Assembly (NCBI RefSeq): GCF_000230735.2
Contig: NC_019963.1
Span: forward strand, 124,001-188,000
DNA: 64,000 nt
Reading direction: 5' to 3'
DNA from: Natrinema pellirubrum DSM 15624
Lineage (GTDB): Archaea > Halobacteriota > Halobacteria > Halobacteriales > Natrialbaceae
Below the pieces are notes generated by a model. The model saw nothing but the letters and a program-made list of their open reading frames with translations, did not search any database and was not told the origin of the DNA. The position numbers and the translations under genes were made by a program. Within the stretch, counting starts at the first letter, position 1. Each line of letters begins with the position of its first letter. Shown here piece by piece: positions 17,434 through 27,032 of the stretch.

Positions 17434-19074
17434 ATGCAACAGCAACAGTCCTCGACCGCCAACCGACTCGTGGACGAGGCGATCACAGCCCTCCCCGAGG
17501 ATGTCATCGTCAACCGTGACTCACACCAGAACGCCCCCGCGCTCGTGATTCGAGCCGATCACGTCCAGAAGGCACTCTCGACGCTTCGCTCGGAAGTCGG
17601 GTTTGACCACTGCTCGTGTGTAACCGCCCAGGAGTACGACGACCGCTTCGAGACAGTGTATCACCTTACCAGCTACGATGACCGGGCGCGTGAGTTATCG
17701 GTCATCGTTCCGACGACGAAGGACAACCCAGTCAGCGAGTCCGCTGCGCCGGTCTACCGGACAGCGGAGTGGCACGAACGGGAGGCCTACGACCTCGTGG
17801 GTATCGAGTACGAAGACCATCCTAACCTCCGGCGCATTCTGCTCCCGGAGACGTGGCAGGGGCACCCACTCCAGAACGACTACGATCAGACCCAGCCGCA
17901 GATCGTGACGCTGCGCGAGCACGCCAACCCTATTCAAGATGATACTCAGCAGGGAGACACGATGTTCCTCAACATCGGGCCCCACCATCCGTCCACCCAC
18001 GGCGTGCTTCACCTTGAGGTAGTTCTCGACGGCGAACAGGTGGCCAATGTCGAGCCGGATATCGGGTATATCCATCGGTGTGAGGAACAGATGTGCCAGA
18101 AGGGTACCTACCGCCACCAGATTATGCCGTACCCCGACCGATGGGATTGGGGTGGGGCGGGCCTGCTCAACGAGTGGGCCTACGCCCGCGTCATCGAGGA
18201 CCTAGCCGATATCGAAGTTCCCGAGTACGCGCAGGTCATCCGGACGATGAGCGCCGAGCTGTCACGCATCCTCTCGCACTTGCTATTCACTGCGATGTAT
18301 GCACTAGACGTCAGTGGCGAGTTCAACGCTACCTTTATGTACGGTTTCCGAGACCGGGAAATCGTTCAGGACCTCTTAGAAGACCTCACCGGCCAACGGA
18401 TGATGTTCAACTACTTCCGGGTCGGCGGCGTCGTCTGGGACATCCCCGAACCCCGCGAGGAGTTCTTTGATAACGTGCGCTCTTTCATCGACGATCTTCC
18501 ACAGAAGCTCGACGAGTATCACGACCTGCTGACGAGCAATGAAGTCCTCCAGGTCCGCTGTGTCGACACCGGTAAGTTACTGCCGGAGGTTGCAAAGCAG
18601 TACGGTTGCACGGGCCCAGTCGCTCGCGGCTCCGGCATCGACTACGATCTCAGACGAGACGACTCTTACGGCTACTACGACCGGCTGGAGTGGGACGTCG
18701 TCACTGAGGACGGGTGTGACAACTTCGCTCGCGTACTCGTTCGACTGCGGGAGATCGAAGAATCGGCATCCATCGTCGAACAGTGCGTCGACCTCCTCGA
18801 AGACTGGCCAAGAGAAGAACGCACGTGTCAGGCTAACGTTCCGCGGACACTGAAGCCGTCCGGCGAGTGCTACAGAGCCGTTGAGGGAGCCAAGGGGGAA
18901 CTCGGTATCTACATCCGCGCCGACGGCACCGAAACTCCCGCACGGTTCAAGATCCGCGGGCCGTCGTTCTCGAACCTGTCGGCGCTTCCAGCGATGGCGA
19001 ACGGCGAGTTCGTTGCTGACCTCGTTGCAACTTTAGGGAGTCTCGACACCATCATGGGGGAGGTGGACCGGTGA
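17434..19074 (+). CDS. nuoCD: NADH-quinone oxidoreductase subunit C/D fusion
   Basis: 546 residues from the ATG at 17434. Residues 1-165 are the NuoC part (WHEREAYDLVGIEYEDHP, LRRILLPETWQGHPL) and NuoD begins near 177 with NIGPHHPSTHGVLHLE, which contains the conserved quinone-site His. IGYIHRCEEQM, GPVARGSGIDYDLR and EGAKGELGIY are all intact and the end SLDTIMGEVDR is canonical. Complex I needs about a dozen other subunits, none of which are here, so this is either a duplicate subunit or a repurposed one. The stop overlaps the next gene's start. Confidence 0.93.
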   Translation: MQQQQSSTANRLVDEAITALPEDVIVNRDSHQNAPALVIRADHVQKALSTLRSEVGFDHCSCVTAQEYDDRFETVYHLTSYDDRARELSVIVPTTKDNPVSESAAPVYRTAEWHEREAYDLVGIEYEDHPNLRRILLPETWQGHPLQNDYDQTQPQIVTLREHANPIQDDTQQGDTMFLNIGPHHPSTHGVLHLEVVLDGEQVANVEPDIGYIHRCEEQMCQKGTYRHQIMPYPDRWDWGGAGLLNEWAYARVIEDLADIEVPEYAQVIRTMSAELSRILSHLLFTAMYALDVSGEFNATFMYGFRDREIVQDLLEDLTGQRMMFNYFRVGGVVWDIPEPREEFFDNVRSFIDDLPQKLDEYHDLLTSNEVLQVRCVDTGKLLPEVAKQYGCTGPVARGSGIDYDLRRDDSYGYYDRLEWDVVTEDGCDNFARVLVRLREIEESASIVEQCVDLLEDWPREERTCQANVPRTLKPSGECYRAVEGAKGELGIYIRADGTETPARFKIRGPSFSNLSALPAMANGEFVADLVATLGSLDTIMGEVDR

Positions 19075-19370
19075 CGATGACTGCCTCGATACTGTTGGGG
19101 ACCGACGCCCTCCAACAGGTGACCTGCATTGCCTGCGGCGAGACAGTCGCCCGCGAGGACGCCCGTGAGTACGACAAATACGGCGACCGCTGGAGCCGCG
19201 AAGGAAAGGAGTTCGAGTACCTCTGTAAGCCCTGTCATCAGGATTGCTGTCACCAGAACCGCGACGGGCTGGAGGAAACGCTCATGGCGGCCAACGCCGG
19301 CCGAACCGACCGCAAAACGTTCCTCAGACAGTACTGCGAACTGACAGCCGACAACACTAATTCCAGTTGA
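19071..19370 (+). CDS. small zinc-ribbon protein
   Basis: 99 residues from GTG 19071 (ATG 19077 is also possible). CIACGETVAREDAREYDKYG then YLCKPCHQDCCHQ form a treble-clef-like ribbon found in haloarchaeal proteins of unknown function. It overlaps the NuoCD stop by 4 bp, so it is translationally coupled. Confidence 0.75.
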   Translation: MTMTASILLGTDALQQVTCIACGETVAREDAREYDKYGDRWSREGKEFEYLCKPCHQDCCHQNRDGLEETLMAANAGRTDRKTFLRQYCELTADNTNSS

Positions 19371-19383
19371 GAAATCGAAATAG

Positions 19384-20064
19384 ATGACTTCCAATCACCA
19401 ACCTCATGGAAACGATACCGATCCCGCATCGAACCGACCGATGTCGGTCTCGGAGATAGAGGAATCGTACGCCGAGTACGCTGACCGAATGCATCGGTTT
19501 GAATGGCTCGACCGTCTCTTCATCGGCCGCTACCGGCAAGCACAATTCGGCGATGTTGACGGAAAAGTATTAGATGTCGCATGCGGTATCGGTACGAACT
19601 TCCGGTATCTGCCCGAGACAGTCGAGCTCGTCGGGATCGACATCAGCCCGGAGATGCTGGCAAACGCTGAGAAGCGCCTCACCAAGTTAGGCATGGAAGG
19701 AACCCTTCGAGAGATGAACGCACAGGGTCTGGAATTCCCCGACAACAGTTTCGATACAGTAATCTCCGCGCTGTCTACGTGCACGTTCCCCGACCCGATT
19801 GCTGCACTACGGGAAATGAACCGAATCTGCAAGCCGGACGGGACGATCCACCTCGTCGAACACGGCCGGAGTGACGTGGGGCCGATTGCTCGATTTCAAG
19901 ATTGGCGTGCCGATGCTCACTATGCGCAGAGCGGCTGCCGCTGGACGCAAGAACCACGCGAGGTTGTCGAATCGGCAGGACTCTCAGTCAAGGAAACGAC
20001 AACGGGATTGTTCGGTGTGATCACTACCTTCGAGATAACTCCTGACCGAGGTGTCGAACAATGA
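19384..20064 (+). CDS. class I SAM-dependent methyltransferase
   Basis: 226 residues. Motif I VLDVACGIGTNFRYL, motif II VELVGIDISPEML, then FDTVISALSTCTFPDP and the post-I region LREMNRICKPDGTIHLVEHG place it with UbiE/phospholipid N-methyltransferase-like enzymes. Substrate unknown. Starts 14 bp after the zinc-ribbon gene and its stop overlaps the next start (ATGA), so it is part of one operon with NuoCD. Confidence 0.85.
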   Translation: MTSNHQPHGNDTDPASNRPMSVSEIEESYAEYADRMHRFEWLDRLFIGRYRQAQFGDVDGKVLDVACGIGTNFRYLPETVELVGIDISPEMLANAEKRLTKLGMEGTLREMNAQGLEFPDNSFDTVISALSTCTFPDPIAALREMNRICKPDGTIHLVEHGRSDVGPIARFQDWRADAHYAQSGCRWTQEPREVVESAGLSVKETTTGLFGVITTFEITPDRGVEQ

Positions 20065-20381
20065 TCGAGTTCTCCTCTGGCGCGTTGCCATGGCTCGCCG
20101 CCGGAATCCTCCTACTGATCCTCGGCGTCCTGATCAAGTTCCGCGGGTGGCTGTTTCTCCTCGCAGGCTACGACGAATCTTCTTCCGTCCCAGACAACGT
20201 GGTACAGGACATAGCGGGGAACACCGTTCTCCGCGTCAGTATCGCCGCTCTCGTGGTCGGCGCCCTCATGTCCGTGATGAACCCCCCGTCGTATCTCGAC
20301 GTCCTAGTTGAGATCGTGATTGTACTGGACGTACTCCGAATGATCTACCGATTGAACACGTGGTCACCACAGGCAGCCTAA
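20061..20381 (+). CDS. small integral membrane protein
   Basis: 106 residues with three or four hydrophobic segments (LPWLAAGILLLILGVLI, GWLFLLAGY, VLRVSIAALVVGALMSV, VLVEIVIVLDVLRMIY). It resembles haloarchaeal DUF-type membrane proteins with a FRGWLFLLAGY signature. ATGA overlap with the methyltransferase stop shows coupling. Function unknown. Confidence 0.75.
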   Translation: MIEFSSGALPWLAAGILLLILGVLIKFRGWLFLLAGYDESSSVPDNVVQDIAGNTVLRVSIAALVVGALMSVMNPPSYLDVLVEIVIVLDVLRMIYRLNTWSPQAA

Positions 20382-20485
20382 CACGATGGTGACGACTTCC
20401 CGACGGTCGGATGGATATGCTGTTCGCCCACCGTGGTGTCATCCCCCCGAATTGCTTTCCCGGTCTGACTCCTGCTCATCGAATA

Positions 20486-21940
20486 ATGACTGATCTCCTG
20501 ATCCACGACGCAATCGTCGTCACGGTAAACTCAGAGAATCAGATTCTCCAAAACGGCTCTATTCGGGTGACCGACGGAGCCATTTCAGCCGTCGAAACAA
20601 CTGAGCTTGGAGACCGAGACTCGACTGCGGAGCACGTGATCGATGCTAGCGGCAAGGTCGTGATTCCCGGACTGATCGATAGTCACCGCCACACCGATTT
20701 CACGCTCGTTCAAGGCTTGTTCAGCGAACTCGACGGCACTGAACTACTCAAAGAAGCTTTCGCGTTGTACCACACCGCTGAACCGACCTTGGGCGACTCG
20801 TTCTTCGAGGCCGCGTGGCAACTCGCCTGCCTGCGTCAACTCACGCACGGCATCACGACCGTCAACGCGATGGATTTCACGCCAGAACTCGGAGCAGAAG
20901 CCATCGGTGAGAGCGGATTACGTGGTATGATTGGGCCGGAACTCGCAGATTTTCTTGACCCCGCGTCCGCTGATGAGCAGCTCGTAGAGGCCCGGCGATT
21001 CATCGAAACGTATCACGATACCTACGACGGGCGAGTCACCGCGAGTATCGCACCGGGTGGTGAAGCGGGTTGTTCGCGGGAACTCTGGGAGGGTGTAGCT
21101 GAACTTCGGGCCGACTATCCCGACTTGCGGCTCCATACTCACCTGTACGACTCCGCTGAAGCAGATACGATGGCGGCGGGTAGTGGTGCTGACGACCCGC
21201 TGGACTTGCTTGACCGGTTCGATCTCCTCGATGACCGAACGCTGCTAACCCATTTGCTTCACGCGGATCGGGACAATGCACGACGGATCGCTGATGCCGG
21301 CGCGCACGTGCTTCACTGTCCAACCGTGTACAGTTACTTCCAAGCTGGGAGACAAACCTGGTTCCCGCTCCCGGCGCTCCAAGAGTTCGACACGAACGTC
21401 GTCATCGGCCTGGACGATCCGTTCTGGTTCGACTCCTGGGATCTCATTCAGGAAGCCAAACACGCCCGGTTACTAGCGAACTTCGAGTATGGAGCACAGC
21501 AATGGTCCTCGTACGACCTCCTCAAAATGCTCACCATCAAGGCCGCACGCGCACTCGGCCTTGACGACCAGATCGGGAGTCTCGAACCGGGAAAGCGTGC
21601 CGACCTCGTCGTCATCGACGTCGATACCCCGCGCCACCAACCGTACAGCAATCTCCCCTCCGTACTGATGAACACCGTTACCGCAGGCGACGTGGAGACA
21701 GTCGTCGTCAACGGTGAGATTCTGATGGAGGAACGGTCAGTCGAATCAATGGATGTCGAGAAGGTTCGCGCAGCCGCAACGCGGGAGCGAGAACGCCTCC
21801 AGACGCGGACCGGCTGGGAGACTTCCCTCGCCGGCAGTACGCCGCCAGACAACTCGATACTTCGACGCATCTCTGCACGACCCCTGCTGCGAGCGGTAAC
21901 ACAGTACGGCCGCGGCTTTCTCAACCAACACATTCGGTGA
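20486..21940 (+). CDS. amidohydrolase, chlorohydrolase/deaminase type
   Basis: 484 residues from the ATG at 20486 (MTDLLIHDAIVV), the normal beginning for the family. Metal ligands: DSHRHTD near residue 62, LHTHLYD, LTHLLHAD and GLDDP. HCPTVYSYFQ and the C-terminal PGKRADLVVID strand fit the ATZ/TRZ and 5'-methylthioadenosine/SAH deaminase group. It likely deaminates or dechlorinates a nitrogen heterocycle; the substrate is not determinable. About 105 bp after the operon, possibly its last gene. Confidence 0.87.
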   Translation: MTDLLIHDAIVVTVNSENQILQNGSIRVTDGAISAVETTELGDRDSTAEHVIDASGKVVIPGLIDSHRHTDFTLVQGLFSELDGTELLKEAFALYHTAEPTLGDSFFEAAWQLACLRQLTHGITTVNAMDFTPELGAEAIGESGLRGMIGPELADFLDPASADEQLVEARRFIETYHDTYDGRVTASIAPGGEAGCSRELWEGVAELRADYPDLRLHTHLYDSAEADTMAAGSGADDPLDLLDRFDLLDDRTLLTHLLHADRDNARRIADAGAHVLHCPTVYSYFQAGRQTWFPLPALQEFDTNVVIGLDDPFWFDSWDLIQEAKHARLLANFEYGAQQWSSYDLLKMLTIKAARALGLDDQIGSLEPGKRADLVVIDVDTPRHQPYSNLPSVLMNTVTAGDVETVVVNGEILMEERSVESMDVEKVRAAATRERERLQTRTGWETSLAGSTPPDNSILRRISARPLLRAVTQYGRGFLNQHIR

Positions 21941-22193
21941 TCAGAACTGTGACCAACTGCTCACCACGACCAGCTGACTTGGATTCTAAATGAAGAGCAT
22001 CGGATCAACCGTCAGGGAGTGTTTTGGCGTCTCCCACTATAGCACAGTATCGAGCTATGTGGCTCTGTAGAATCCCCGTTAGTTAGTCAGCATCTGTAGT
22101 AGAATAGCCGTTAGATAGACCTGCAAACTAAGTAGTGGTATCTGTCATCGGGCCTGCGAAGAATTATCCAATCCGGGACGCTCTGCTTCTATT

Positions 22194-22358
22194 GTGTTGG
22201 AGGAGATCGTAACATGGGTGACCATAGCGGTCTTGCTCATCGGTGTTGCTATCGGGATAAACACCCTGTTTCCTCCTATTCGTGGTCAGATCGCGATGGG
22301 CGTAGCAGCGGGGTTACTGCTGTTCGTGATTTACGGAGTTCAAAGCCTTCGGGATTGA
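22194..22358 (+). CDS. 54-aa two-helix membrane protein
   Basis: GTG start at 22194 (TTG 22197 also possible). Translation gives VTIAVLLIGVAIGINTLF, a short basic loop PPIRGQ, then GVAAGLLLFVIYGVQ and SLRD-stop: two clean membrane helices with a positively charged turn. Third-position GC fits real coding sequence. Function unknown; lies just upstream of a transposase gene. Confidence 0.6.
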   Translation: MLEEIVTWVTIAVLLIGVAIGINTLFPPIRGQIAMGVAAGLLLFVIYGVQSLRD

Positions 22359-22452
22359 AACCCTTTCCTATGCCTAACACGCAGCGGTTTGTACATTTCC
22401 TCTACTCATCGAAGAACTGTACTCATCAGGGCGAGGCAACTAGTGTTGAGTA

Positions 22453-24129
22453 GTGACGGCGACGCGCGGATCACAGCAGACTGTCTTCCGGTACATCGCA
22501 CAACACCTCCGCCATAATTGGCCGACGTACGATTCGACACCACTCCACGACCGCAGCTCTCTAAGTGCAGTTGAGGAAGATATTCAGACGGTAGCGAGCG
22601 TCTGGTTCAAGCACAATGCACACGACTCGGTCACCGACTTCGTCTGTCGCCTTCCACTCGCGTATTTCGAGTTCGAGCCACACGACCGATACACGGAGTC
22701 GACGAGCTACGAAATGGACACCCTCTTTCGAGTGTTCGTACTGAAGGAACTCCATAAATGGGACCATGAGACAGTACTCGTCGAATTCCTTGATTGTCAT
22801 CCCGGACTTCACGAGCAACTCGGACTTGATAGCATTCCGACTCAGTCGACGCTCTGGCGCAGTTGGCACGAGCGCTTCACAGCTGAATTGCGTGAGACAG
22901 TCGAGACAGCCGCCCGGACAATCCTCATAAATGCCCAGAACGCAGGTGTGAGCGTTCCGCGTGCCCCGGACCGGACGCTCCCCCAGCGAGGGGACGACGC
23001 CGATGAGTCCAACTTAGACGGTCAGGCTGTACTGGAACAGGCTGAGGAGATCACTGCCCACGTCAAGCACGTCGTTTTCCCGATGTTCTCGTTGGATCGT
23101 GGTGAAGGCTGTGAGATTCACGAGAACGCCTACTGGGACTTACAGACCTATCTCGGCCTTCGCGAGAACTTGGCTGCCAACGAGGGAGCTCGGAGCTTCA
23201 TCTACGAGTCAACACGTGACCGGACACCACTCGGCCACGCCCATCGTGAGCATCTTCGAGAGCTCTCGATCGCAGAGATTCGCGAGATGTACCGCCACGC
23301 CGTGAAACGATTACTGGATGAAGCCGCGGAGACGGAGGAATTCTTCCGCGCAGGCATCGTCGCGATCGACATCACTGAGGATGATCCCTTCACGGGCGAC
23401 CGAACCGGCCACGAGGACGAGATAATCGGGACGAAAGAGAAGAACGACGAATACGCCTACCAATGGGCAACAGTCCAGCCGGTCGGTAACGCAGTCCCAC
23501 TGGTCCTTGATGCCCGCCCGGTACAGAAAGGCGAGTCACGCAAAGAGATCGTCGAGGACTTGCTCAACTCCGCCGAGGACCTCGTTCACGTCGATAACGT
23601 GCTGATGGACCGAGAGTTCGATAGTCAGCACGTCTTGGAGATGATCGGCCAGCGTGGGCTCTTCTATGTTGTCCCGAAACGGATGCAGACTAGCAAGAAA
23701 TCCCAAGCCAAGCGACTCCTTCAGCGCGACCAAGACCGATACGAAACCGACCGCAAACTCCATCTCGGGAAGAATGAGTGGCATGAGACGACGCTAATCT
23801 ACCGCCGGAAAGAAGACTCTGAGTATGACGATCATCGGCAGTACTCGGTGTTCATGTCCAACCGGGGTGGCAGTTTTCTCAGTGAGTACGGCTACCGGTG
23901 GGAGATTGAGAGCGGCTATCGGTCGATCAAGCGATTCATGGCCGCGACGACATCCACGGATTTCGGGCTGCGGTTCTTCTACTTCGCATTCGCGTGACTC
24001 TTGTACTCGATCTGGCGAGCGGTCGATTTACTCGTCCAAGTCGAGTTGACTGGGGAATACGACCGGTCACCGATCGTGACTGCCGATAATACGCTCACCC
24101 TGTTGAAGAAGGAGACCGGAATCGGGTAG
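22453..24129 (+). pseudogene. IS4-like DDE transposase interrupted by TGA
   Basis: The frame encodes a 514-aa transposase with DDE features (VAIDITEDDPF, VDNVLMDREFDSQHVLE, and YRWEIESGYRSIKRFM) up to a TGA at 23995-23997. Past the stop it continues in frame with LLYSIWRAVDLLVQVEL to a TAG at 24127-24129. That tail matches what follows FYFAFA in such transposases, so the stop is premature. Only about 43 residues are lost, downstream of the catalytic Glu; activity is uncertain. IS ends were not found. Confidence 0.75.
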
Positions 24130-24410
24130 TACGGTGCTCTACCCGTGATAGAGGGCCGTCTGAGTGGCAACGCTACCGAAAGTTGCAGAAAACCCTCCAT
24201 ATGGTAGAAATTACAACAATAATGGTCGTTTAGAGAGCGTTCTGAAGCAGTCTCCACCCACCGATTCGGTCAAAACCACGCATTAAAGCCCTGCTAAAAC
24301 CGGTGTAGTCTCAACTTCCCCGGAGATGACCTTCGGCGAACGATCAACTCGTGGATGCGGCGATTGCGAGGTGTGTCGCACGTAACAACCCCCGTCCTTG
24401 TCCTGCCTTT
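24130..24410. other. 281 bp without a convincing gene
   Basis: AT-richer sequence downstream of the interrupted transposase, probably containing the right end of that IS. No inverted repeat to the left side was identified and no reading frame looks coding. Confidence 0.4.
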
Positions 24411-24806
24411 CTACGCTAGATGTGACACCCCGTCTGGCTCCTCGACGCCGTCGAACTCGCCGCACTCGACAGGTTCCCAGTCCTCCCCCGGCTCTGGACT
24501 CCACCAGTCGACCTTGTAGGCGCCCGGTGCACCGAGGATCTTCACGCGCGCCGACCCATCAGGCAGGTCGCGCCGCAGTTTCTCGTCGACGTGGAGGTTC
24601 CAGGTCGTGCTTGAATCGAAGCAGGCGAGTACGGCCTCCTCGTAGCCGCGTGTTTCTCGGGATTCCTGGAGTTCGACCTGGGTGTTGCAGTTCTTGCAGA
24701 ACACCCCCTCGAAGGGGATGTGAGTGAAGACCTCCTGCCCGCAGACGGGACACCAGAGGAACTCGAACAGTGCCTCGCTGTGTCGGTCAAGTACTTCGAG
24801 ACTCAT
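24411..24806 (-). CDS. zinc-ribbon backbone protein, 131 aa
   Basis: From the ATG at 24806 (MSLEVLDRH), after the leader. WCPVCGQEVFTHIPFEG and FCKNCNTQV form a complete rubredoxin-like zinc ribbon at residues about 17-45. The remainder is beta-rich (TTWNLHVDEKLRRDLPDG, APGAYKVDWWSPEPGEDW). Proteins of this kind recur on haloarchaeal plasmids; role unknown. First of a row of five minus-strand genes. Confidence 0.78.
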   Translation of the reverse strand: MSLEVLDRHSEALFEFLWCPVCGQEVFTHIPFEGVFCKNCNTQVELQESRETRGYEEAVLACFDSSTTWNLHVDEKLRRDLPDGSARVKILGAPGAYKVDWWSPEPGEDWEPVECGEFDGVEEPDGVSHLA

Positions 24807-24828
24807 TGGTTGACTCACCCGGTCGTAC

Positions 24829-24859
24829 CGGGCCACCTTCTCGTGCCCGGATGAAAAAC
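24829..24859 (-). promoter_or_regulatory. hairpin leader of the 131-aa zinc-ribbon gene
   Basis: Minus-strand GTTTTTCAT then stem CCGGGC/GCCCGG around ACGAGAAGGTG. The stem is unrelated in sequence to the other copies yet pairs perfectly. Confidence 0.68.
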
Positions 24860-24879
24860 AGCGCCCAGCGCTCACTCAC

Positions 24880-25245
24880 TCACCGTTCAGCGCCGTAGAC
24901 GATGCGTGTGGGGGCTTCGTACCCACAGTCGGGGCAGTCGTACCACCGCTGGATTTTCGCCCCGTCTGCTGCCTTCTCGCCGACGCGAACGTCGTCGTTC
25001 GGACACTCCGGGCAGCTGAGGTCCGGGACCGGCCGCTCCCGGAGTTCGTCACGGAACGACGTCGCGTCCTTCGTCTCGTACCCACGTGACCACACCGGGT
25101 AGCCGTCCACGAGGATTGCCCCGCGCCACTTGTACCGGTAGGAGTCCGGGGCTCGATGCAGGACGGCTCGCCCCCCGGTCTCGGTGTTCCGATACGCAAG
25201 CGTCGGCGAGCGGCTCTCGCGTCGCCAGTTGGTGATGCGAGGCAT
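24880..25245 (-). CDS. zinc-ribbon backbone protein, 121 aa
   Basis: N-terminal basic region (PRITNWRRESRSPTLAYRN) leads to a beta domain and a C-terminal ribbon LSCPECPNDDVRVG ... YDCPDCGYEAPTRI. Starts 4 nt after the stop of the upstream 25249-25740 gene and has no leader of its own, so it is the second gene of a two-gene operon. Function unknown; nucleic-acid contact is plausible for the ribbon. Confidence 0.78.
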   Translation of the reverse strand: MPRITNWRRESRSPTLAYRNTETGGRAVLHRAPDSYRYKWRGAILVDGYPVWSRGYETKDATSFRDELRERPVPDLSCPECPNDDVRVGEKAADGAKIQRWYDCPDCGYEAPTRIVYGAER

Positions 25246-25248
25246 TAT

Positions 25249-25740
25249 TCAGAAGTGGACGTCAGCGGGTACGATCCAGAGCTCTTCACTCTCCTCGAGG
25301 AGTCGATCCAGCTGTCCACGGTGGCGAATGCCGGTTCCGTGTTCGGTGTACAGGAAGATCGTCGGGCCGTCGTACGCACCGACCTTGTGAAACGCGTGCC
25401 GGGCGAGGTCCTCGTCGCGCATGATCTCCTCGTCGGAGAGCTCGTCGATGGCCTCTTTCACCCGGTCGAGATTACGCTCGAATTCCTCCTTCGTCGCCTC
25501 CCAGCCACGTTCGAGCAGGTCTTCGCCGTCATCAGAGTCGACGGGGGCTGCCGTCGGCAACTCCCCCCATCGTGCCTTCCCCGCAACGGACGTGTCCTCC
25601 TCGTCGAAGGTCACATAGTAGTCGAAGACGGCGCCGGCGTGTGGGTCCGCGCCGACCAGGCGGTCGAACACCGACTTTCCGGTGGCCAGGGCGTCGTCGT
25701 GCGTCGATGCCTCTACCAGAGCGTAAATCACCATGTGCAT
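25249..25740 (-). CDS. hypothetical backbone protein, about 163 aa
   Basis: Start at ATG 25740 or 25734 (MVIYALVEA). Ferredoxin-like alternation (MVIYALVEASTHDDALATG, FDYYVTFDEED), a helical middle (ERGWEATKEEFERNLDRV) and a conserved end (GPTIFLYTEHGTGIRHRG, LWIVPADVHF). No catalytic motif identified. It heads the operon with the 24880-25245 gene and has its own hairpin leader. Confidence 0.75.
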   Translation of the reverse strand: MHMVIYALVEASTHDDALATGKSVFDRLVGADPHAGAVFDYYVTFDEEDTSVAGKARWGELPTAAPVDSDDGEDLLERGWEATKEEFERNLDRVKEAIDELSDEEIMRDEDLARHAFHKVGAYDGPTIFLYTEHGTGIRHRGQLDRLLEESEELWIVPADVHF

Positions 25741-25791
25741 CTCGAACACCTCGAAACACCGACGCACCGGGTGTCGTTGCTCGCCCCAGCT

Positions 25792-25823
25792 GCGCCGGCA
25801 CCCATCGCCGGCGCTCGAAAAAC
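25792..25823 (-). promoter_or_regulatory. hairpin leader of the 163-aa gene
   Basis: Minus-strand AGTTTTTCGA then a perfect 8-bp stem GCGCCGGC/GCCGGCGC closing a 7-nt loop GATGGGT. The best-formed copy of the family. Confidence 0.8.
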
Positions 25824-25844
25824 TCTCCTCGTGACGGCGGATTC

Positions 25845-26261
25845 TCAGGCTTCGTCCGTTCGTTCGACAGTGATGGTCAGGTCGCCCGATTCGTAGTCAG
25901 CCTCGAAGTCGACCAGGAACGCGTCCGCCTCGTAGGCGGCGTGGTAGGCGCGGTGCCGTTCGAGCGAGCCAGTCGCCTTGAAGTGGAAGAACGCGGCCGC
26001 CGTGTAGGGCTTGCTCTGTGTTTCGACCTGCGACTCGACGGAAGCCGGAAGCGCGATCTGGGGCGTCTCTGTGTCGATACTCGCAGCGAACTCCTTCGCT
26101 TCCTCGACGGTTGCTTGCGAATGTGCCGGTGTCTCGCCGGTCAGCACGTTCACAGGGGTTTCCGTCTCGTCGGTGAACAGGACATCTTCGAAGGTGTGTG
26201 TCCCGAGGATCGCCTCGGGATCCAACTCGCAGTCGTGGAACGGGTCGTCGTCTGAGGTCAT
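25845..26261 (-). CDS. hypothetical backbone protein, 138 aa
   Basis: Acidic soluble protein. Central segment ETPAHSQATVEEAKEFAAS and a conserved-looking HFKATGSLERHRAYHAAYEAD followed by FEADYESGDLTITVERT at the end. No family recognised. ATG at 26261, with its own hairpin leader 20 bp upstream. Confidence 0.72.
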   Translation of the reverse strand: MTSDDDPFHDCELDPEAILGTHTFEDVLFTDETETPVNVLTGETPAHSQATVEEAKEFAASIDTETPQIALPASVESQVETQSKPYTAAAFFHFKATGSLERHRAYHAAYEADAFLVDFEADYESGDLTITVERTDEA

Positions 26262-26277
26262 CGAATCACGAGCCTTT

Positions 26278-26310
26278 GGCGGGGCTCACCCATTCCGGCC
26301 CCTGAAAAAC
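26278..26310 (-). promoter_or_regulatory. hairpin leader of the 138-aa gene
   Basis: Minus-strand TGTTTTTCAG then GGGGC/GCCCC around CGGAATGGGTGA. Confidence 0.75.
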
Positions 26311-26335
26311 AGCAGCTGCCACGAAGCAGATCGAA

Positions 26336-26998
26336 CTAGGAGTGGTTGAGGCTCGCCTTCTCGAAGGGTGATTCTCCGGTCGGAATGAGCAGCTCCTGTC
26401 GATCTCCGACTCGCTCGGCCAGCTTCCGTTTCAGGTACTGTCTCGCCGTCGACGGCGTGAAGACGCCCTTGTCGAGCATATCGCCGACGACGTCTTTGAG
26501 GGCCGCGAACTGTCCCTGTAGGTGGCCGTCGCCGACCGGCTCGCCGTCGTACCAGCGCACCGTCGCGAGCGCGCCGTTCCCGACCGTCTCTCCCTGTTCG
26601 ACCGTCTCCGAGTCGTACTGGAGCCCGAACCACAGCGTCCGATAGGCGGACACCTCGAACGTCGTCGACATCACGAAGAACGCCTCGTGGTGGAGGTAGT
26701 CGAGATGGTCAGCGACGATCTCGTCGAGGGTGAGCCCGGTGGCGCGGGGCTTCGGCTCGACGACCGTCGACGGCCGATCCTCGCCGGCGAGGTAGCCGTC
26801 GACCGCATCTGCCTCGAGGCCATCGGCCAGCTCTGCGAGGAGCTGTTTCGCCCACTTGGAGTCGGTGTCGTCGCCACCGAACGGCGACTCAGCCGAGATT
26901 CGGTGCTTGAGCTTCAGGTTCGCTGCGCCCCAATGGCTGTAGTGGAGCGTGTACTGTCCGTCTGTGCGTTCATACGCAACGAGTGCGCGGTGTCCCAT
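26336..26998 (-). CDS. DUF6735-type protein
   Basis: 220 residues beginning MGHRALVAYERTDGQYTLHY, the hallmark of a haloarchaeal plasmid family (DUF6735). Residues 1-60 form a beta hairpin with HWGAANLKL; a middle HEAFFVMSTTFEVSAYRTLWFGL and a helical C-terminal (STARQYLKRKLAERVGD) follow. Biochemical role unknown. Own leader 35 bp upstream. Confidence 0.8.
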   Translation of the reverse strand: MGHRALVAYERTDGQYTLHYSHWGAANLKLKHRISAESPFGGDDTDSKWAKQLLAELADGLEADAVDGYLAGEDRPSTVVEPKPRATGLTLDEIVADHLDYLHHEAFFVMSTTFEVSAYRTLWFGLQYDSETVEQGETVGNGALATVRWYDGEPVGDGHLQGQFAALKDVVGDMLDKGVFTPSTARQYLKRKLAERVGDRQELLIPTGESPFEKASLNHS

Positions 26999-27032
26999 CG
27001 AGCAATCACCTCACGGGGCGACCGCGACTGGA

